From: Gammaproteobacteria bacterium | Lineage (GTDB): Bacteria; Gemmatimonadota; Gemmatimonadetes; Longimicrobiales; Gaopeijiaceae | Assembly: GCA_009843625.1 (NCBI GenBank) | Contig: VYDD01000139.1 | Coordinates: forward strand, 1 to 7,826 | DNA: 7,826 bases | Reading direction: 5' to 3' | In this document: positions 1-6,865 of the stretch, one piece after another | How the letters are laid out: each line of letters starts with the position of its first letter | Numbering within the stretch: the stretch's first letter is position 1 | The notes under the pieces: model-generated | What the model was told of the DNA's origin: nothing | The model's database searches: none | The model's input: only the letters and a program-made list of their open reading frames with translations | Position numbers and translations under genes: made by a program

Positions 1-1
1 A

Positions 2-97
2 GGCGGCACGGCAGTGGTCACGGGATCCTGCCACACGGTCGGCAGCGCCCTCGACGAGCTTTGCATCCAGCCGTTCCCAGCCCCTTTCCGGGTTTGA
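2..97 (+). CDS. folC: C-terminal tail of folylpolyglutamate/dihydrofolate synthase (partial)
   Basis: Frame 2 is open from the window edge to a TGA at 95-97 and gives 31 residues beginning GGTAVVTGSCHTVGSALDEL. A strand-like hydrophobic run followed by V-T-G-S and then a V-G-x-A-L helix matches how FolC proteins end (the usual pattern is V-x-V-T-G-S-x-Y-x-V-G). FolC adds glutamate to folates in the cytoplasm, and the bifunctional forms also make dihydrofolate from dihydropteroate. The final residues, rich in Pro and Phe, look like an unconserved tail. The stop lies 31 bases before hisS on the same strand. Only the tail is visible, so the identification rests on one short motif plus position. 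The alternative is another protein ending in a similar strand-helix. Confidence 0.66.
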   Translation, partial: GGTAVVTGSCHTVGSALDELCIQPFPAPFRV

Positions 98-121
98 CGC
101 GTCGAGCGAAGCGCATAGATT
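94..121 (+). promoter_or_regulatory. Possible sigma70-type promoter for hisS, giving a leaderless mRNA
   Basis: TTGACG at 94-99 matches the -35 consensus at five of six bases, and TAGATT at 116-121 matches the -10 consensus at four of six and fits TANNNT. The spacer is 16 bases. The -10 ends seven bases before the hisS ATG, so transcription would begin at or within a base or two of that ATG. No Shine-Dalgarno sequence lies upstream of the ATG, which agrees with a leaderless start. The -35 overlaps the TGA stop of the preceding folC-like frame. Short motifs like these can occur by chance. Confidence 0.45.
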
Positions 122-128
122 CGCCGCC

Positions 129-1433
129 ATGCCAAAAGGGAAAGCCTTCCCCAGACTTCCGGGCTTTCGGGACTTCGCCCCGGAGGCCCTGGCCGAGCGG
201 GAGCACGTGTTCAGAAGCTGGCGCCGCACGGCGCGTCGCTACGGCTTCCAGGAATACGACGGTCCCCCGCTGGAACCGCTGGAACTCTACCGGGAAAAGA
301 GCGGCGACGAAATCGTCGGGCAGCTGTACGCATTCGTCGACAAGGGGGGGCGTGAGGTATCGCTGCGCCCTGAAATGACGCCGTCGCTCGCGCGGATGCT
401 CGGCGAGCGGAGCCGGGCCATGGCGAAGCCCATCCGCTGGTTTTCGATCCCGCAGCTCTTTCGCTACGAGCGACAGCAGCGGGGGCGTCTGCGGGAGCAC
501 TTCCAGTGGAACGTCGACATCCTCGGCGAGGCCGGCACGGGCGCGGACGCGGAAGTCCTGGCGGTGGCGGTCGACGCCCTGCGGGCGCTGGGTCTTGGAC
601 CGGACGACTTCCTGGCCCGGGTCTCCGATCGCCGCCTGCTGTCTGCGATTCTCGACGCGCTGGGCGTGCCGGGAGACCGGATCGCGGCAACCTATGTCCA
701 CATAGACAAGTACGAACGGGTGGGCCCGGATCTGACGCGCGCCCGGCTGCACGAATCCGCCGGGCTGGCCCCCCGGGCCGTGGATGCACTTCTGGAGATC
801 CTGGACGGTTCCGGGCTGGACGTGGTCGAAGACCTGCTTGGCGAACGCGATGCCGTGGGCGCCAGCCTCGCCGAACTGCGCCGCTACCAGGCGGACCTGA
901 CGGCGATGGGGCTCGGTCCATTCCTTCGCTTCGACCTGCGCATCGTGCGCGGGCTGGCGTACTACACCGGCATCGTCTTCGAGCTCTTCGATCGCAGGGG
1001 CGAAATGCGCGCCATCTGCGGGGGAGGCCGCTACGACCAGCTGCTCGAGCGGGTCGGCGGCGAACCTCTTGCGGCGGTGGGATTCGGAATGGGGGATGTG
1101 GTGCTCACCGAATTGCTGCGCGATCGGGGACTGCTCCCGCGGTTGGCCCCCGCGACGGACTGGTTCATCGCCAGCGTGTCGCCGGCCCAGCGTCTGCTGG
1201 GAAGGGAAATCGCCCATGCCCTGCGGGAGGCGGGTTCCACCGTCTCCTATGCCCTGGAGCAACGTCCCGTGCGCAAGCAGCTGGCCATGGCCGCCCGCCA
1301 GAGGGCCCGCAGAGTCATACTTCTGGGGCCGGAGGAGACGGCGAGAGGGGTGGCGGTGATCCGCGACATGGCGCAAGGCAGCCAGCAGGAAGTCTCGCTG
1401 GCCGACCTGCGCCGGGGCAGGCCGACGCCATGA
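129..1433 (+). CDS. hisS: Histidyl-tRNA synthetase (class II)
   Basis: The 434-residue cytoplasmic enzyme charges tRNA-His with histidine using ATP, and its length is normal for bacterial HisRS. The class II core is visible: LRPEMTPSLARM at 79-90, motif 2 FRYERQQRGR...HFQWNVDILG at 111-133, the histidine-specific RGLAYYTGIVFEL at 274-286, and CGGGRYDQL at 297-305. The anticodon-binding domain follows from about 344, with KQLAMAARQRARRVILLG at 383-400. Motif 3 reads AVGFGMGDVVL (316-326) and lacks the usual Glu-Arg pair. The Asp normal in RGLDYYT is Ala. From memory, both variants resemble plant organellar HisRS. The presence of the histidine-specific motifs argues against HisZ, the regulatory paralogue. 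ATG 129 is the first in-frame Met and begins a typical PRLPGFRDF N-terminus. No ribosome binding site is seen, so a leaderless start is possible. The stop overlaps the next gene by four bases. Confidence 0.96.
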   Translation: MPKGKAFPRLPGFRDFAPEALAEREHVFRSWRRTARRYGFQEYDGPPLEPLELYREKSGDEIVGQLYAFVDKGGREVSLRPEMTPSLARMLGERSRAMAKPIRWFSIPQLFRYERQQRGRLREHFQWNVDILGEAGTGADAEVLAVAVDALRALGLGPDDFLARVSDRRLLSAILDALGVPGDRIAATYVHIDKYERVGPDLTRARLHESAGLAPRAVDALLEILDGSGLDVVEDLLGERDAVGASLAELRRYQADLTAMGLGPFLRFDLRIVRGLAYYTGIVFELFDRRGEMRAICGGGRYDQLLERVGGEPLAAVGFGMGDVVLTELLRDRGLLPRLAPATDWFIASVSPAQRLLGREIAHALREAGSTVSYALEQRPVRKQLAMAARQRARRVILLGPEETARGVAVIRDMAQGSQQEVSLADLRRGRPTP

Positions 1434-1936
1434 CCTCTCTCCGGGCAGGCCGGCAACGGCCGCGGGCTCTCGTCTGGGCTGCCGCGTGCCTGTGCGCGGG
1501 GGCCTGTTCTCCCGACCGCCCACCCGACGCGAGAGAGGACGCCGCGCCCGCTCCGGCGCCCCCGGCAGCGCGTTCGTCCTTCGGCGCCGACGATGCCGAG
1601 GCGATTCCTCTCGTCCTCTTCGATGAAGTGCCGGACCCGGTGCTGGACCGCCGCCTTACCCTTCATCTGCTCGCCCAGGAGCCCGGCGGGCGCGCGGAAT
1701 TCAGCCGAAGCCTGCGGGAGCTGCTGCCCGAACGGGCCGGCCGCGATTCGACCCTGGTCGCGATTCGCGCGATCGTCTACCACGCGGCGGTGCCGCCGGG
1801 AGCGAATGAAGGGGATCTGGTGCCCGTGGCCTGGGGCGAATGGATTCCTCTGGAGGGCTGGTTCGGCGCAGTCGGAACGGGGCGGGGTACCGGCCACCGG
1901 GTCTACTTCTATCACGGAACGCCCCCGGAATGGTAG
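1430..1936 (+). CDS. Putative lipoprotein, function unknown
   Basis: The predicted protein has 168 residues. It begins with a basic stretch (R5 to R12), a hydrophobic run at about 13-25 and Cys26 in CAGAC, which would be the lipidated residue. The lipobox is non-standard, with Ala rather than Leu at -3. A Pro/Ala-rich linker follows at about 28-48, then a small globular region from about 55 to the end (IPLVLFDEV, RAIVYHAAV, WGEWIPLEGWFG, HRVYFYHG). I do not recognise the family. The product is probably anchored in the membrane and faces the periplasm. ATG 1430 was chosen because it forms an ATGA overlap with the hisS stop and starts a signal peptide, although the frame is open far upstream. 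The 3' end overlaps the next gene by seven bases. Position suggests co-expression with hisS and proS, but gives no biochemical role. Confidence 0.75.
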   Translation: MTSLRAGRQRPRALVWAAACLCAGACSPDRPPDAREDAAPAPAPPAARSSFGADDAEAIPLVLFDEVPDPVLDRRLTLHLLAQEPGGRAEFSRSLRELLPERAGRDSTLVAIRAIVYHAAVPPGANEGDLVPVAWGEWIPLEGWFGAVGTGRGTGHRVYFYHGTPPEW

Positions 1937-2220
1937 CCGACGGCAACAAGGGGGTGCGCCGGGACATGGCCCGCGCCGTGCGCCGGCTCAACATCCTCGA
2001 GTACTTCATTCTGGCCGCGGCCGCGGCCCTGTCCCTGGGCGGGGGCGCGCTGGTGGCGCTGCTCCTGAACGAGTTGACGGGCGCGCCCTTCCGGATATCG
2101 TGGTTCATCTCCTCGCTTCTGCTCTTCAGCGTTCCCGGGTTCTTCGTATTTCGCCGAGAGAACAGACGCGACCCTCCCCGCGGCGCCGCGGGCCACCCCC
2201 AGGATCAGACAAATGGCTGA
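1930..2220 (+). CDS. Small two-helix membrane protein, function unknown
   Basis: The product is about 96 residues. A short basic N-terminus (KGVRRDMARAVRRL) precedes a hydrophobic helix at about 22-47 (YFILAAAAALSLGGGALVAL) and a second at about 56-74 (ISWFISSLLLFSVPGFFVF). A polar, basic tail follows (RRENRRDPPRG). By the positive-inside rule both ends would be cytoplasmic, giving a hairpin in the inner membrane. The ATG at 1930 overlaps the lipoprotein stop by seven bases and has no good ribosome binding site. GTG 1954 and ATG 1966 are alternatives, and 1966 has AAGGGGG 11 bases upstream. The stop overlaps the proS start by eight bases. I do not recognise the family. The well-formed helices, the charge pattern and the fit between coupled genes support it being real. 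Confidence 0.7.
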   Translation: MVADGNKGVRRDMARAVRRLNILEYFILAAAAALSLGGGALVALLLNELTGAPFRISWFISSLLLFSVPGFFVFRRENRRDPPRGAAGHPQDQTNG

Positions 2221-3673
2221 TGACAAACGGCTGACGCCCCGGAGCGAGAGCTTCTCGGCCTGGTACAACGATGTCGTTCAGCGCGCGGAACTGGCCGACT
2301 ATTCGCCGGTGCGCGGGTGCATGGTCATTCGTCCCTGGGGGTATGCGATCTGGGAACTGATGCAGAAGGGACTGGACGGCCTCTTCAAGGAAACCGGCCA
2401 CGAGAACGCCTATTTCCCCCTGCTCATTCCGATGAGCTTCATCGAGCGCGAGAAGGAGCACGTCGAAGGCTTCAAGCCCGAGCTTGCGGTGGTGAGCCAC
2501 GCCGGCGGCAAGGAGCTCGATGAGCCCTATGTCGTTCGTCCGACCTCCGAGACCATCATCTACTCGATGTACGCGAAGTGGGTGCAGAGCTACCGCGATC
2601 TGCCCCTGCTGCTGAACCAGTGGTGCAACGTGATGCGCTGGGAGCTGCGCACCCGGCTCTTTCTGCGGACCTCGGAATTCCTCTGGCAGGAGGGCCACAC
2701 CGCACATGCGACGCGGGAAGAGGCCGAAGAGGAGGCACGGCGCATGCTCGGGGTGTACCGCCGGTTCCAGGAGGACTGGATTGCGATGCCCCCGGTCAGC
2801 GGGCTCAAGAGCGAATCGGAGAAGTTCGCGGGCGCGGTGCGAAGCTATTCCGTGGAGGCGCTGATGCAGGACAATCGCGCGCTTCAGGCGGGAACCTCCC
2901 ACTTCCTGGGACAGAACTTCTCGCGCCAGTTCGGCCTCACCTTCCAGAGCGAGGAGGGGCGCGAGGAATACGCCTGGAACACCTCCTGGGGCGTGTCCAC
3001 GCGCATGGTCGGGGGCATGGTGATGACCCACGGCGACGACAACGGCATCGTCGTGCCGCCGCGGATCGCTCCGGCCCAGGTCGTGGTCGTGCCCATCTGG
3101 CGCACGGACGCGCAGCGCGTACTGGTGCTCGAGGAGGCAGACCGTTTCCGCGACCAGCTGGTCGCGGCAGGGGTACGGGTGCGCATCGACGCCCGCGACC
3201 ACCTCAACCCGGGGGCAAAGTTCTACGAGTGGGAGCGCAAGGGCTCCCCCTTCCGCGCCGAAATCGGGCCGCGCGATGTGGCGAAGGGACAGGTGGTGCT
3301 GGCCCGGCGGGTTCCGTTCTCCAGCAGCGAGCGCAAGCGCTTTCTGTCGCGCGAAGAAGCCGTGGCCACCCTGCCGGCTCTTCTCGACGCCTTGCACGAA
3401 GACTTGCTCGAGAGCGCCCGCGCGCGCCGCGAAGCCAACTCCCACAGGGGGGTCTCGGATCTCGGCGAGCTCAAGGAGATCCTGGACGCGGGGGGTGGAT
3501 TGGTGTACACCGGATGGAGCGGCGACCCCGACGTGGAAGAGAAGGTCAATCAGGCGACCAGGGCCACGATCCGGGTCATCCCCGACGACGAGTTCGCGTC
3601 GTCCAGCCGGCCTTCGCGGTGCATCGGCGGCGGCGCTGCCAAAATGGAGGTGGCGTGGGCGCGGGCATACTGA
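2213..3673 (+). CDS. proS: Prolyl-tRNA synthetase, archaeal/eukaryotic type
   Basis: The 486-residue cytoplasmic class II enzyme charges tRNA-Pro. Its length and sequence fit the short type found in archaea, eukaryotes and some bacteria, without the editing insertion of the long bacterial type. Visible landmarks are RPTSET at 109-114, motif 2 RWELRTRLFLRTSEFLWQEG at 142-161, AGTSHFLGQNF at 226-236, motif 3 GVSTRMVGGMVMTHGDD at 260-276 with Arg264, an anticodon-binding domain from about 289 (VVVVPIW), and the characteristic C-terminal ARAY. The C-terminal domain normally carries four zinc-binding Cys. Here the first reads GWSG (434-437), only Cys470 remains of the second pair (CIGGG), and zinc is probably not bound in the usual way. 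AGGA at 2201-2204, eight bases before ATG 2213, supports the start. LysA starts two bases after the stop. Mischarged Ala-tRNA would need a separate trans-editing enzyme, not seen here. Confidence 0.97.
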   Translation: MADDKRLTPRSESFSAWYNDVVQRAELADYSPVRGCMVIRPWGYAIWELMQKGLDGLFKETGHENAYFPLLIPMSFIEREKEHVEGFKPELAVVSHAGGKELDEPYVVRPTSETIIYSMYAKWVQSYRDLPLLLNQWCNVMRWELRTRLFLRTSEFLWQEGHTAHATREEAEEEARRMLGVYRRFQEDWIAMPPVSGLKSESEKFAGAVRSYSVEALMQDNRALQAGTSHFLGQNFSRQFGLTFQSEEGREEYAWNTSWGVSTRMVGGMVMTHGDDNGIVVPPRIAPAQVVVVPIWRTDAQRVLVLEEADRFRDQLVAAGVRVRIDARDHLNPGAKFYEWERKGSPFRAEIGPRDVAKGQVVLARRVPFSSSERKRFLSREEAVATLPALLDALHEDLLESARARREANSHRGVSDLGELKEILDAGGGLVYTGWSGDPDVEEKVNQATRATIRVIPDDEFASSSRPSRCIGGGAAKMEVAWARAY

Positions 3674-3674
3674 G

Positions 3675-4928
3675 GTGACTCCGCTGGCTCGCTCGAACGG
3701 CGTGCTCCGCTGTGGACCGTTCGCCCTCGACGACATCGCCGCTCGCTTCGGGACCCCGCTCTATCTCTACGATGGGGCCTTGCTGGAAGACAGGTATCGC
3801 ACCTTCGAAGCCGCCTTCGCGGGCGCCCGCCTGCTCGTGGCGTATTCGGTCAAGGCCAACGGAAATCTGGCGCTTCTCAACTGCCTGGCCCGGCTCGGTT
3901 CGGGCGCCGACATCGTGAGCGGGGGAGAGCTGGCGCGCGCCCTCGAGGCGGGGATTCCGGCAAGGCGGATCGTCTTCGCCGGCGCAGGCAAGAGCGAGGA
4001 GGAGCTCGGCGCGGGGCTGGAAGCCGGAATCTACGGGTTCAACGTCGAGAGCCGTGAAGAGCTGCATCTGCTCGAAGGCATCGCCGTCCGGCGGGGTATG
4101 CAGGCCCGCATCGCGCTGCGCGTGAACCTGGACATCGCCTCGCCCACGCCTCACGAGTACACGCGCACGGGGCACGCCGGCACCAAATTCGGCGTTCCCG
4201 CCGACGAGATCATGGACCTCTATCGGTGGGCTGCCTCCCGAACCGCGCTGCGGGTCGCGGGCATCGCGGTCCACATCGGGTCGCAGATCGTGGACGCCGA
4301 ACCGTACGAGCGTGCCGCCCGCGAGATCTTCGCCCTGGAGCGGGCGCTTTCCGATGAAGGCATTCCGCTCGAGTACGTCGATCTGGGTGGTGGGTTCGGG
4401 GTCGCCTACGGAGACGACTCCGAGATCGATCTCGCACGCGTCGCCGCAGCGGTCCTGCCTGCCGTAGAGCGGCGCGGCCTGCGGCTGGTGCTGGAGCCCG
4501 GCCGCTTCATCGTGGGCGAATCCGGGACCCTCATCGTGCGCGTGCTGTACGTGAAGCGATCCGGAAGCAAGACCTTCGTGATCACGGACGGAGGCATGAC
4601 CGAGCTGCTGCGCCCCAGTCACTACGGCGGGTATCACCAGGTCGAGCCGGTGCGCACGCGTCCGGGCGCTTCGGTGGTTGTGACCGATGTGGTGGGCCCC
4701 GTGTGCGAGGACGGCGACTTTCTCGCGCGCGACCGCGCCATCGAGCTGCCTTCCGCGGGCGATCTGATGGTGGTGCGGACCGCGGGCGCCTACGGGTTCT
4801 CCATGGCCTCGAACTACAACAGCCGCCTGCGCCCGGCGGAAGTGCTGGTTGCCGGCGGCGGACTTCACCTGATCCGCCGGCGGGAGACATTCGCCGATCT
4901 GATGCGCGGGGAGAGGATCCCGTCATGA
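3675..4928 (+). CDS. lysA: Diaminopimelate decarboxylase
   Basis: The 417-residue PLP enzyme removes CO2 from meso-diaminopimelate to give L-lysine, the last step of the DAP pathway. It has the fold-type III barrel features: VAYSVKANGN at 55-64 with Lys60 as the expected Schiff-base lysine, GADIVSGGELARAL at 77-90, VHIGSQI at 199-205, the phosphate-binding GGGFG at 238-242, EPGRFIV at 274-280, TDGGMTELLRPSHYGGYH at 304-321, GPVCEDGD at 341-348 with the active-site Cys344-Glu345 contributed across the dimer, and AGAYGFSMASNYN at 370-382. The GTG at 3675 gives the usual family length. It lies one base after the proS stop, and the frame stays open upstream inside proS, so the start rests on length and spacing. 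The nearest strong purine run, GGAGG at 3646-3650, is too far away, so reinitiation after proS is likely. The stop overlaps guaA by four bases (ATGA). Confidence 0.96.
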   Translation: MTPLARSNGVLRCGPFALDDIAARFGTPLYLYDGALLEDRYRTFEAAFAGARLLVAYSVKANGNLALLNCLARLGSGADIVSGGELARALEAGIPARRIVFAGAGKSEEELGAGLEAGIYGFNVESREELHLLEGIAVRRGMQARIALRVNLDIASPTPHEYTRTGHAGTKFGVPADEIMDLYRWAASRTALRVAGIAVHIGSQIVDAEPYERAAREIFALERALSDEGIPLEYVDLGGGFGVAYGDDSEIDLARVAAAVLPAVERRGLRLVLEPGRFIVGESGTLIVRVLYVKRSGSKTFVITDGGMTELLRPSHYGGYHQVEPVRTRPGASVVVTDVVGPVCEDGDFLARDRAIELPSAGDLMVVRTAGAYGFSMASNYNSRLRPAEVLVAGGGLHLIRRRETFADLMRGERIPS

Positions 4929-6481
4929 CCCCGACCAGGCCGCGCGACCGGGTTCTGATCCTCGATTACGGATCGCAGTTCACCCAGCTCATCGCGCGCC
5001 GCGTCCGCGAGGAGCGGGTCTTCTGCGAGATCCACCCGCCGACCCGGTCCGTGGAGTGGATCCGGAGCTGGGCGCCCAGCGCGATCGTGCTTTCGGGCGG
5101 GCCGTCCTCGGTCTACGAGGAAGATGGCCCGGGGGTGGAGCCGGAGCTGCTGCACATGGATGTTCCGGTTCTCGGAATCTGCTACGGCATGCAGCTCATC
5201 GCCGAGCTGGAGGGCGGACGGGTGGAGTACGGCAAGCGCGAGTACGGACGAGCCGAACTGCGCCTGAAGGAAACGGAAGGCTTGTTCGCGGGATTCGCGC
5301 GCGAAGATCCCGTCACGGTCTGGTGTTCACACGGCGACCACGTGAACCGGCCTCCGCAGGGATATCGTGTCGTCGCTTCCACCGAAGGCCTCCCGGTGGC
5401 GGCGTCCCGGGCCGAGGACCGGGCCATCCATGGCGTGCAGTTTCATCCGGAAGTCGCGCACACGCCCGAGGGCGACCGGATGCTCTCCAACTTCCTCTTC
5501 CGCGTCGCCGGCTGCCGTCCGAGCTGGACGGCGAGCGCGTTCGTCGAAGAGAGCATCGCCGCCATCCGCGAGCAGGCGGGGAGCCGGTCCGCCATCTGCG
5601 GCCTCTCCGGCGGGGTCGACTCCTCGGTCGCGGCCACCCTGGTGCATCGGGCGCTCGGCGACCGCCTGACCTGCATCTTCGTGGACAACGGGCTCCTCCG
5701 GAAGGGCGAACGCGAGGGCGTGGAGCGAACCTTCCGCAGGCACATGGGGATGGAGCTTCTGGTCGCCGACGCGCGCGAGGAGTTCCTCGAAGGGCTCGCC
5801 GGGGTCGACGATCCCGAGCGCAAGCGCCGGATCATCGGCGAGATCTTCATCCGCGTTTTCGAGCGCACGGCGCGAGAGGCCGGCAAGGACGCGTCCCTGC
5901 TCGTGCAGGGCACGCTCTACCCGGATGTCATCGAGTCCCTCTCCGTGCGGGGTCCGTCCGCAACCATCAAGACCCATCACAATGTGGGCGGGCTTCCGGA
6001 CGACATGCCGTTCGAGCTGATCGAGCCGCTCCGCGAGCTGTTCAAGGATGAAGTGCGCAGGGTGGGGCAGGAGCTGGGGCTCCCGGAGGCGTTCGTGGCG
6101 CGCCATCCTTTTCCGGGCCCGGGGCTTGCCGTGCGCATCCTGGGCGAAGTCACGTGGGAGCGGCTGGAGGTGTTGCGCGACGCGGACGCCATCTTCCTGG
6201 AGGAGATCCGTGCCGCCGGGCTCTACGACGAGATCTGGCAGGCGTTTGCGGTACTCCTGCCGGTGCGGTCCGTGGGCGTGATGGGCGACTCGCGCACCTA
6301 CGAGTGCGCGGTGACGCTGCGCGCCGTGACCTCGCGCGACGGCATGACGGCCGACTGGTACCGGTTTCCGCCGGAAGTGCTGGCGCGCGCCTCCACCCGC
6401 ATCATCAACGAGGTCGCCGGGGTGAACCGTGTGGCCTACGACATCAGCTCCAAGCCCCCGGCCACCATCGAGTGGGAGTGA
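4925..6481 (+). CDS. guaA: GMP synthase (glutamine-hydrolysing)
   Basis: The 518-residue enzyme converts XMP, glutamine and ATP to GMP in the cytoplasm. The N-terminal class I amidotransferase (about 9-195) shows LILDYGSQFTQLIARRVRE, SGGPSSVYE at 57-65, PVLGICYGMQL at 81-91 with nucleophile Cys86, and VQFHPEV at 171-177 with His174 and Glu176. The ATP pyrophosphatase domain begins near 205 and has the PP-loop SGGVDSS at 228-234. The C-terminal dimerisation domain contains IKTHHNVGGLP at 348-358, HPFPGPGLAVRILGEVT at 394-410 and the terminal SSKPPATIEWE. All catalytic residues I can check are present and the length is typical. ATG 4925 overlaps the lysA stop, and AGAGGA at 4912-4917 is well placed as a ribosome binding site. 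It is the last gene of the plus-strand run, and its stop lies 30 bases from the end of a convergent gene. Confidence 0.98.
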   Translation: MTPTRPRDRVLILDYGSQFTQLIARRVREERVFCEIHPPTRSVEWIRSWAPSAIVLSGGPSSVYEEDGPGVEPELLHMDVPVLGICYGMQLIAELEGGRVEYGKREYGRAELRLKETEGLFAGFAREDPVTVWCSHGDHVNRPPQGYRVVASTEGLPVAASRAEDRAIHGVQFHPEVAHTPEGDRMLSNFLFRVAGCRPSWTASAFVEESIAAIREQAGSRSAICGLSGGVDSSVAATLVHRALGDRLTCIFVDNGLLRKGEREGVERTFRRHMGMELLVADAREEFLEGLAGVDDPERKRRIIGEIFIRVFERTAREAGKDASLLVQGTLYPDVIESLSVRGPSATIKTHHNVGGLPDDMPFELIEPLRELFKDEVRRVGQELGLPEAFVARHPFPGPGLAVRILGEVTWERLEVLRDADAIFLEEIRAAGLYDEIWQAFAVLLPVRSVGVMGDSRTYECAVTLRAVTSRDGMTADWYRFPPEVLARASTRIINEVAGVNRVAYDISSKPPATIEWE

Positions 6482-6494
6482 GGGGGACGCGCCC

Positions 6495-6530
6495 TCCGGC
6501 TCGGGCCGGAATCACGAGGCCGGAGCCGGA
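6495..6530. terminator. GC-rich hairpin between convergent genes, possible bidirectional terminator
   Basis: TCCGGCTC (6495-6502) pairs with GAGCCGGA (6523-6530). Inside, after one G-G mismatch, GGCC (6504-6507) pairs with GGCC (6518-6521), leaving a loop of about ten bases. It begins 13 bases after the guaA stop, and the loop contains the stop codon of the minus-strand lipoprotein gene. Neither strand has a T-run after the stem, so it is not a classical intrinsic terminator. It could still pause polymerase or protect 3' ends. Confidence 0.45.
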
Positions 6531-6865
6531 TCGTCCTCGGTGCGCAGGGCCCTGAGCGTGTCGTCGATCTCGGCCCACACCTCCACCATGAACTCCAGGC
6601 GGGCCCCGTGAACGTCGACGTAGTCGAGCAAATCGGCCTCGGTGACCCCATTGGACTCCAGGATCTCCGCCTTCGCTTCGGGGCCGACCCGCCCATCGGG
6701 TGAATGGAGCGCCGCCGTGCGCAGCTCCACATAGGTGCCTACGAAAACGTCCCGGGAGATCGTCCCGGCCGCGTCGGGCGCCTGGTCGCCGGCGCACGCG
6801 AACAGCAGGCACAGCAGGCCGCCCGCCAGGAACTTCCGCACCCCACGCGCCGTCACCGGTCTCAC
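6512..6865 (-). CDS. Small putative lipoprotein, function unknown
   Basis: The product has 117 residues. Its N-terminus has Arg10-Lys11, a hydrophobic run at 12-23 (FLAGGLLCLLFA) and Cys24 in a lipobox LFAC, so it is probably exported and lipid-anchored. The mature part is acidic and helical: ISRDVFVGTYVELRTAAL at 36-53, ILESNGVTEADLLDYVDVHG at 68-87 and FMVEVWAEIDDTLRAL at 92-107. This arrangement resembles short DUF4296-like lipoproteins of Bacteroidota, but I cannot confirm it and infer no function. GTG 6865 was chosen because it forms a GTGA overlap with the stop of the upstream transporter and has GAGAGG about ten bases before it. In-frame GTGs at 6856 and 6841 are alternatives, though 6841 would leave a shorter but still workable signal peptide. 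Coupling to the transporter suggests a shared transcript. Confidence 0.74.
   Translation of the reverse strand: MRPVTARGVRKFLAGGLLCLLFACAGDQAPDAAGTISRDVFVGTYVELRTAALHSPDGRVGPEAKAEILESNGVTEADLLDYVDVHGARLEFMVEVWAEIDDTLRALRTEDDPAPAS

Noticed and set aside
61..378. A 105-codon plus-strand frame starting before hisS
   Set aside because: It overlaps hisS in another frame, has a Ser/Arg/Pro-rich translation with no motif, and conflicts with the better-supported folC tail.
129..1433. HisZ, the ATP phosphoribosyltransferase regulatory subunit, as an alternative to HisS
   Set aside because: The histidine-specific motif, the Arg of motif 2 and a full anticodon-binding domain are present, and these are typically degenerate or missing in HisZ.
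18..1523. A 501-codon open frame on the minus strand across hisS
   Set aside because: It is antisense to a clear HisRS, and its translation is low-complexity (rich in Arg, Gly, Pro, His and Gln) with no recognisable motif. Long antisense frames are expected in GC-rich coding DNA.
3276..3674. Upstream extension of the lysA frame into proS, suggesting a longer or fused protein
   Set aside because: The extension is the shifted reading of proS and is rich in Arg, Ser and Pro. The GTG at 3675 gives a normal LysA length right after the proS stop.
2126..3736. A 536-codon open frame on the minus strand across proS
   Set aside because: It is the complement of a well-supported ProRS gene, and its translation shows no domain. 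It is explained by codon bias.
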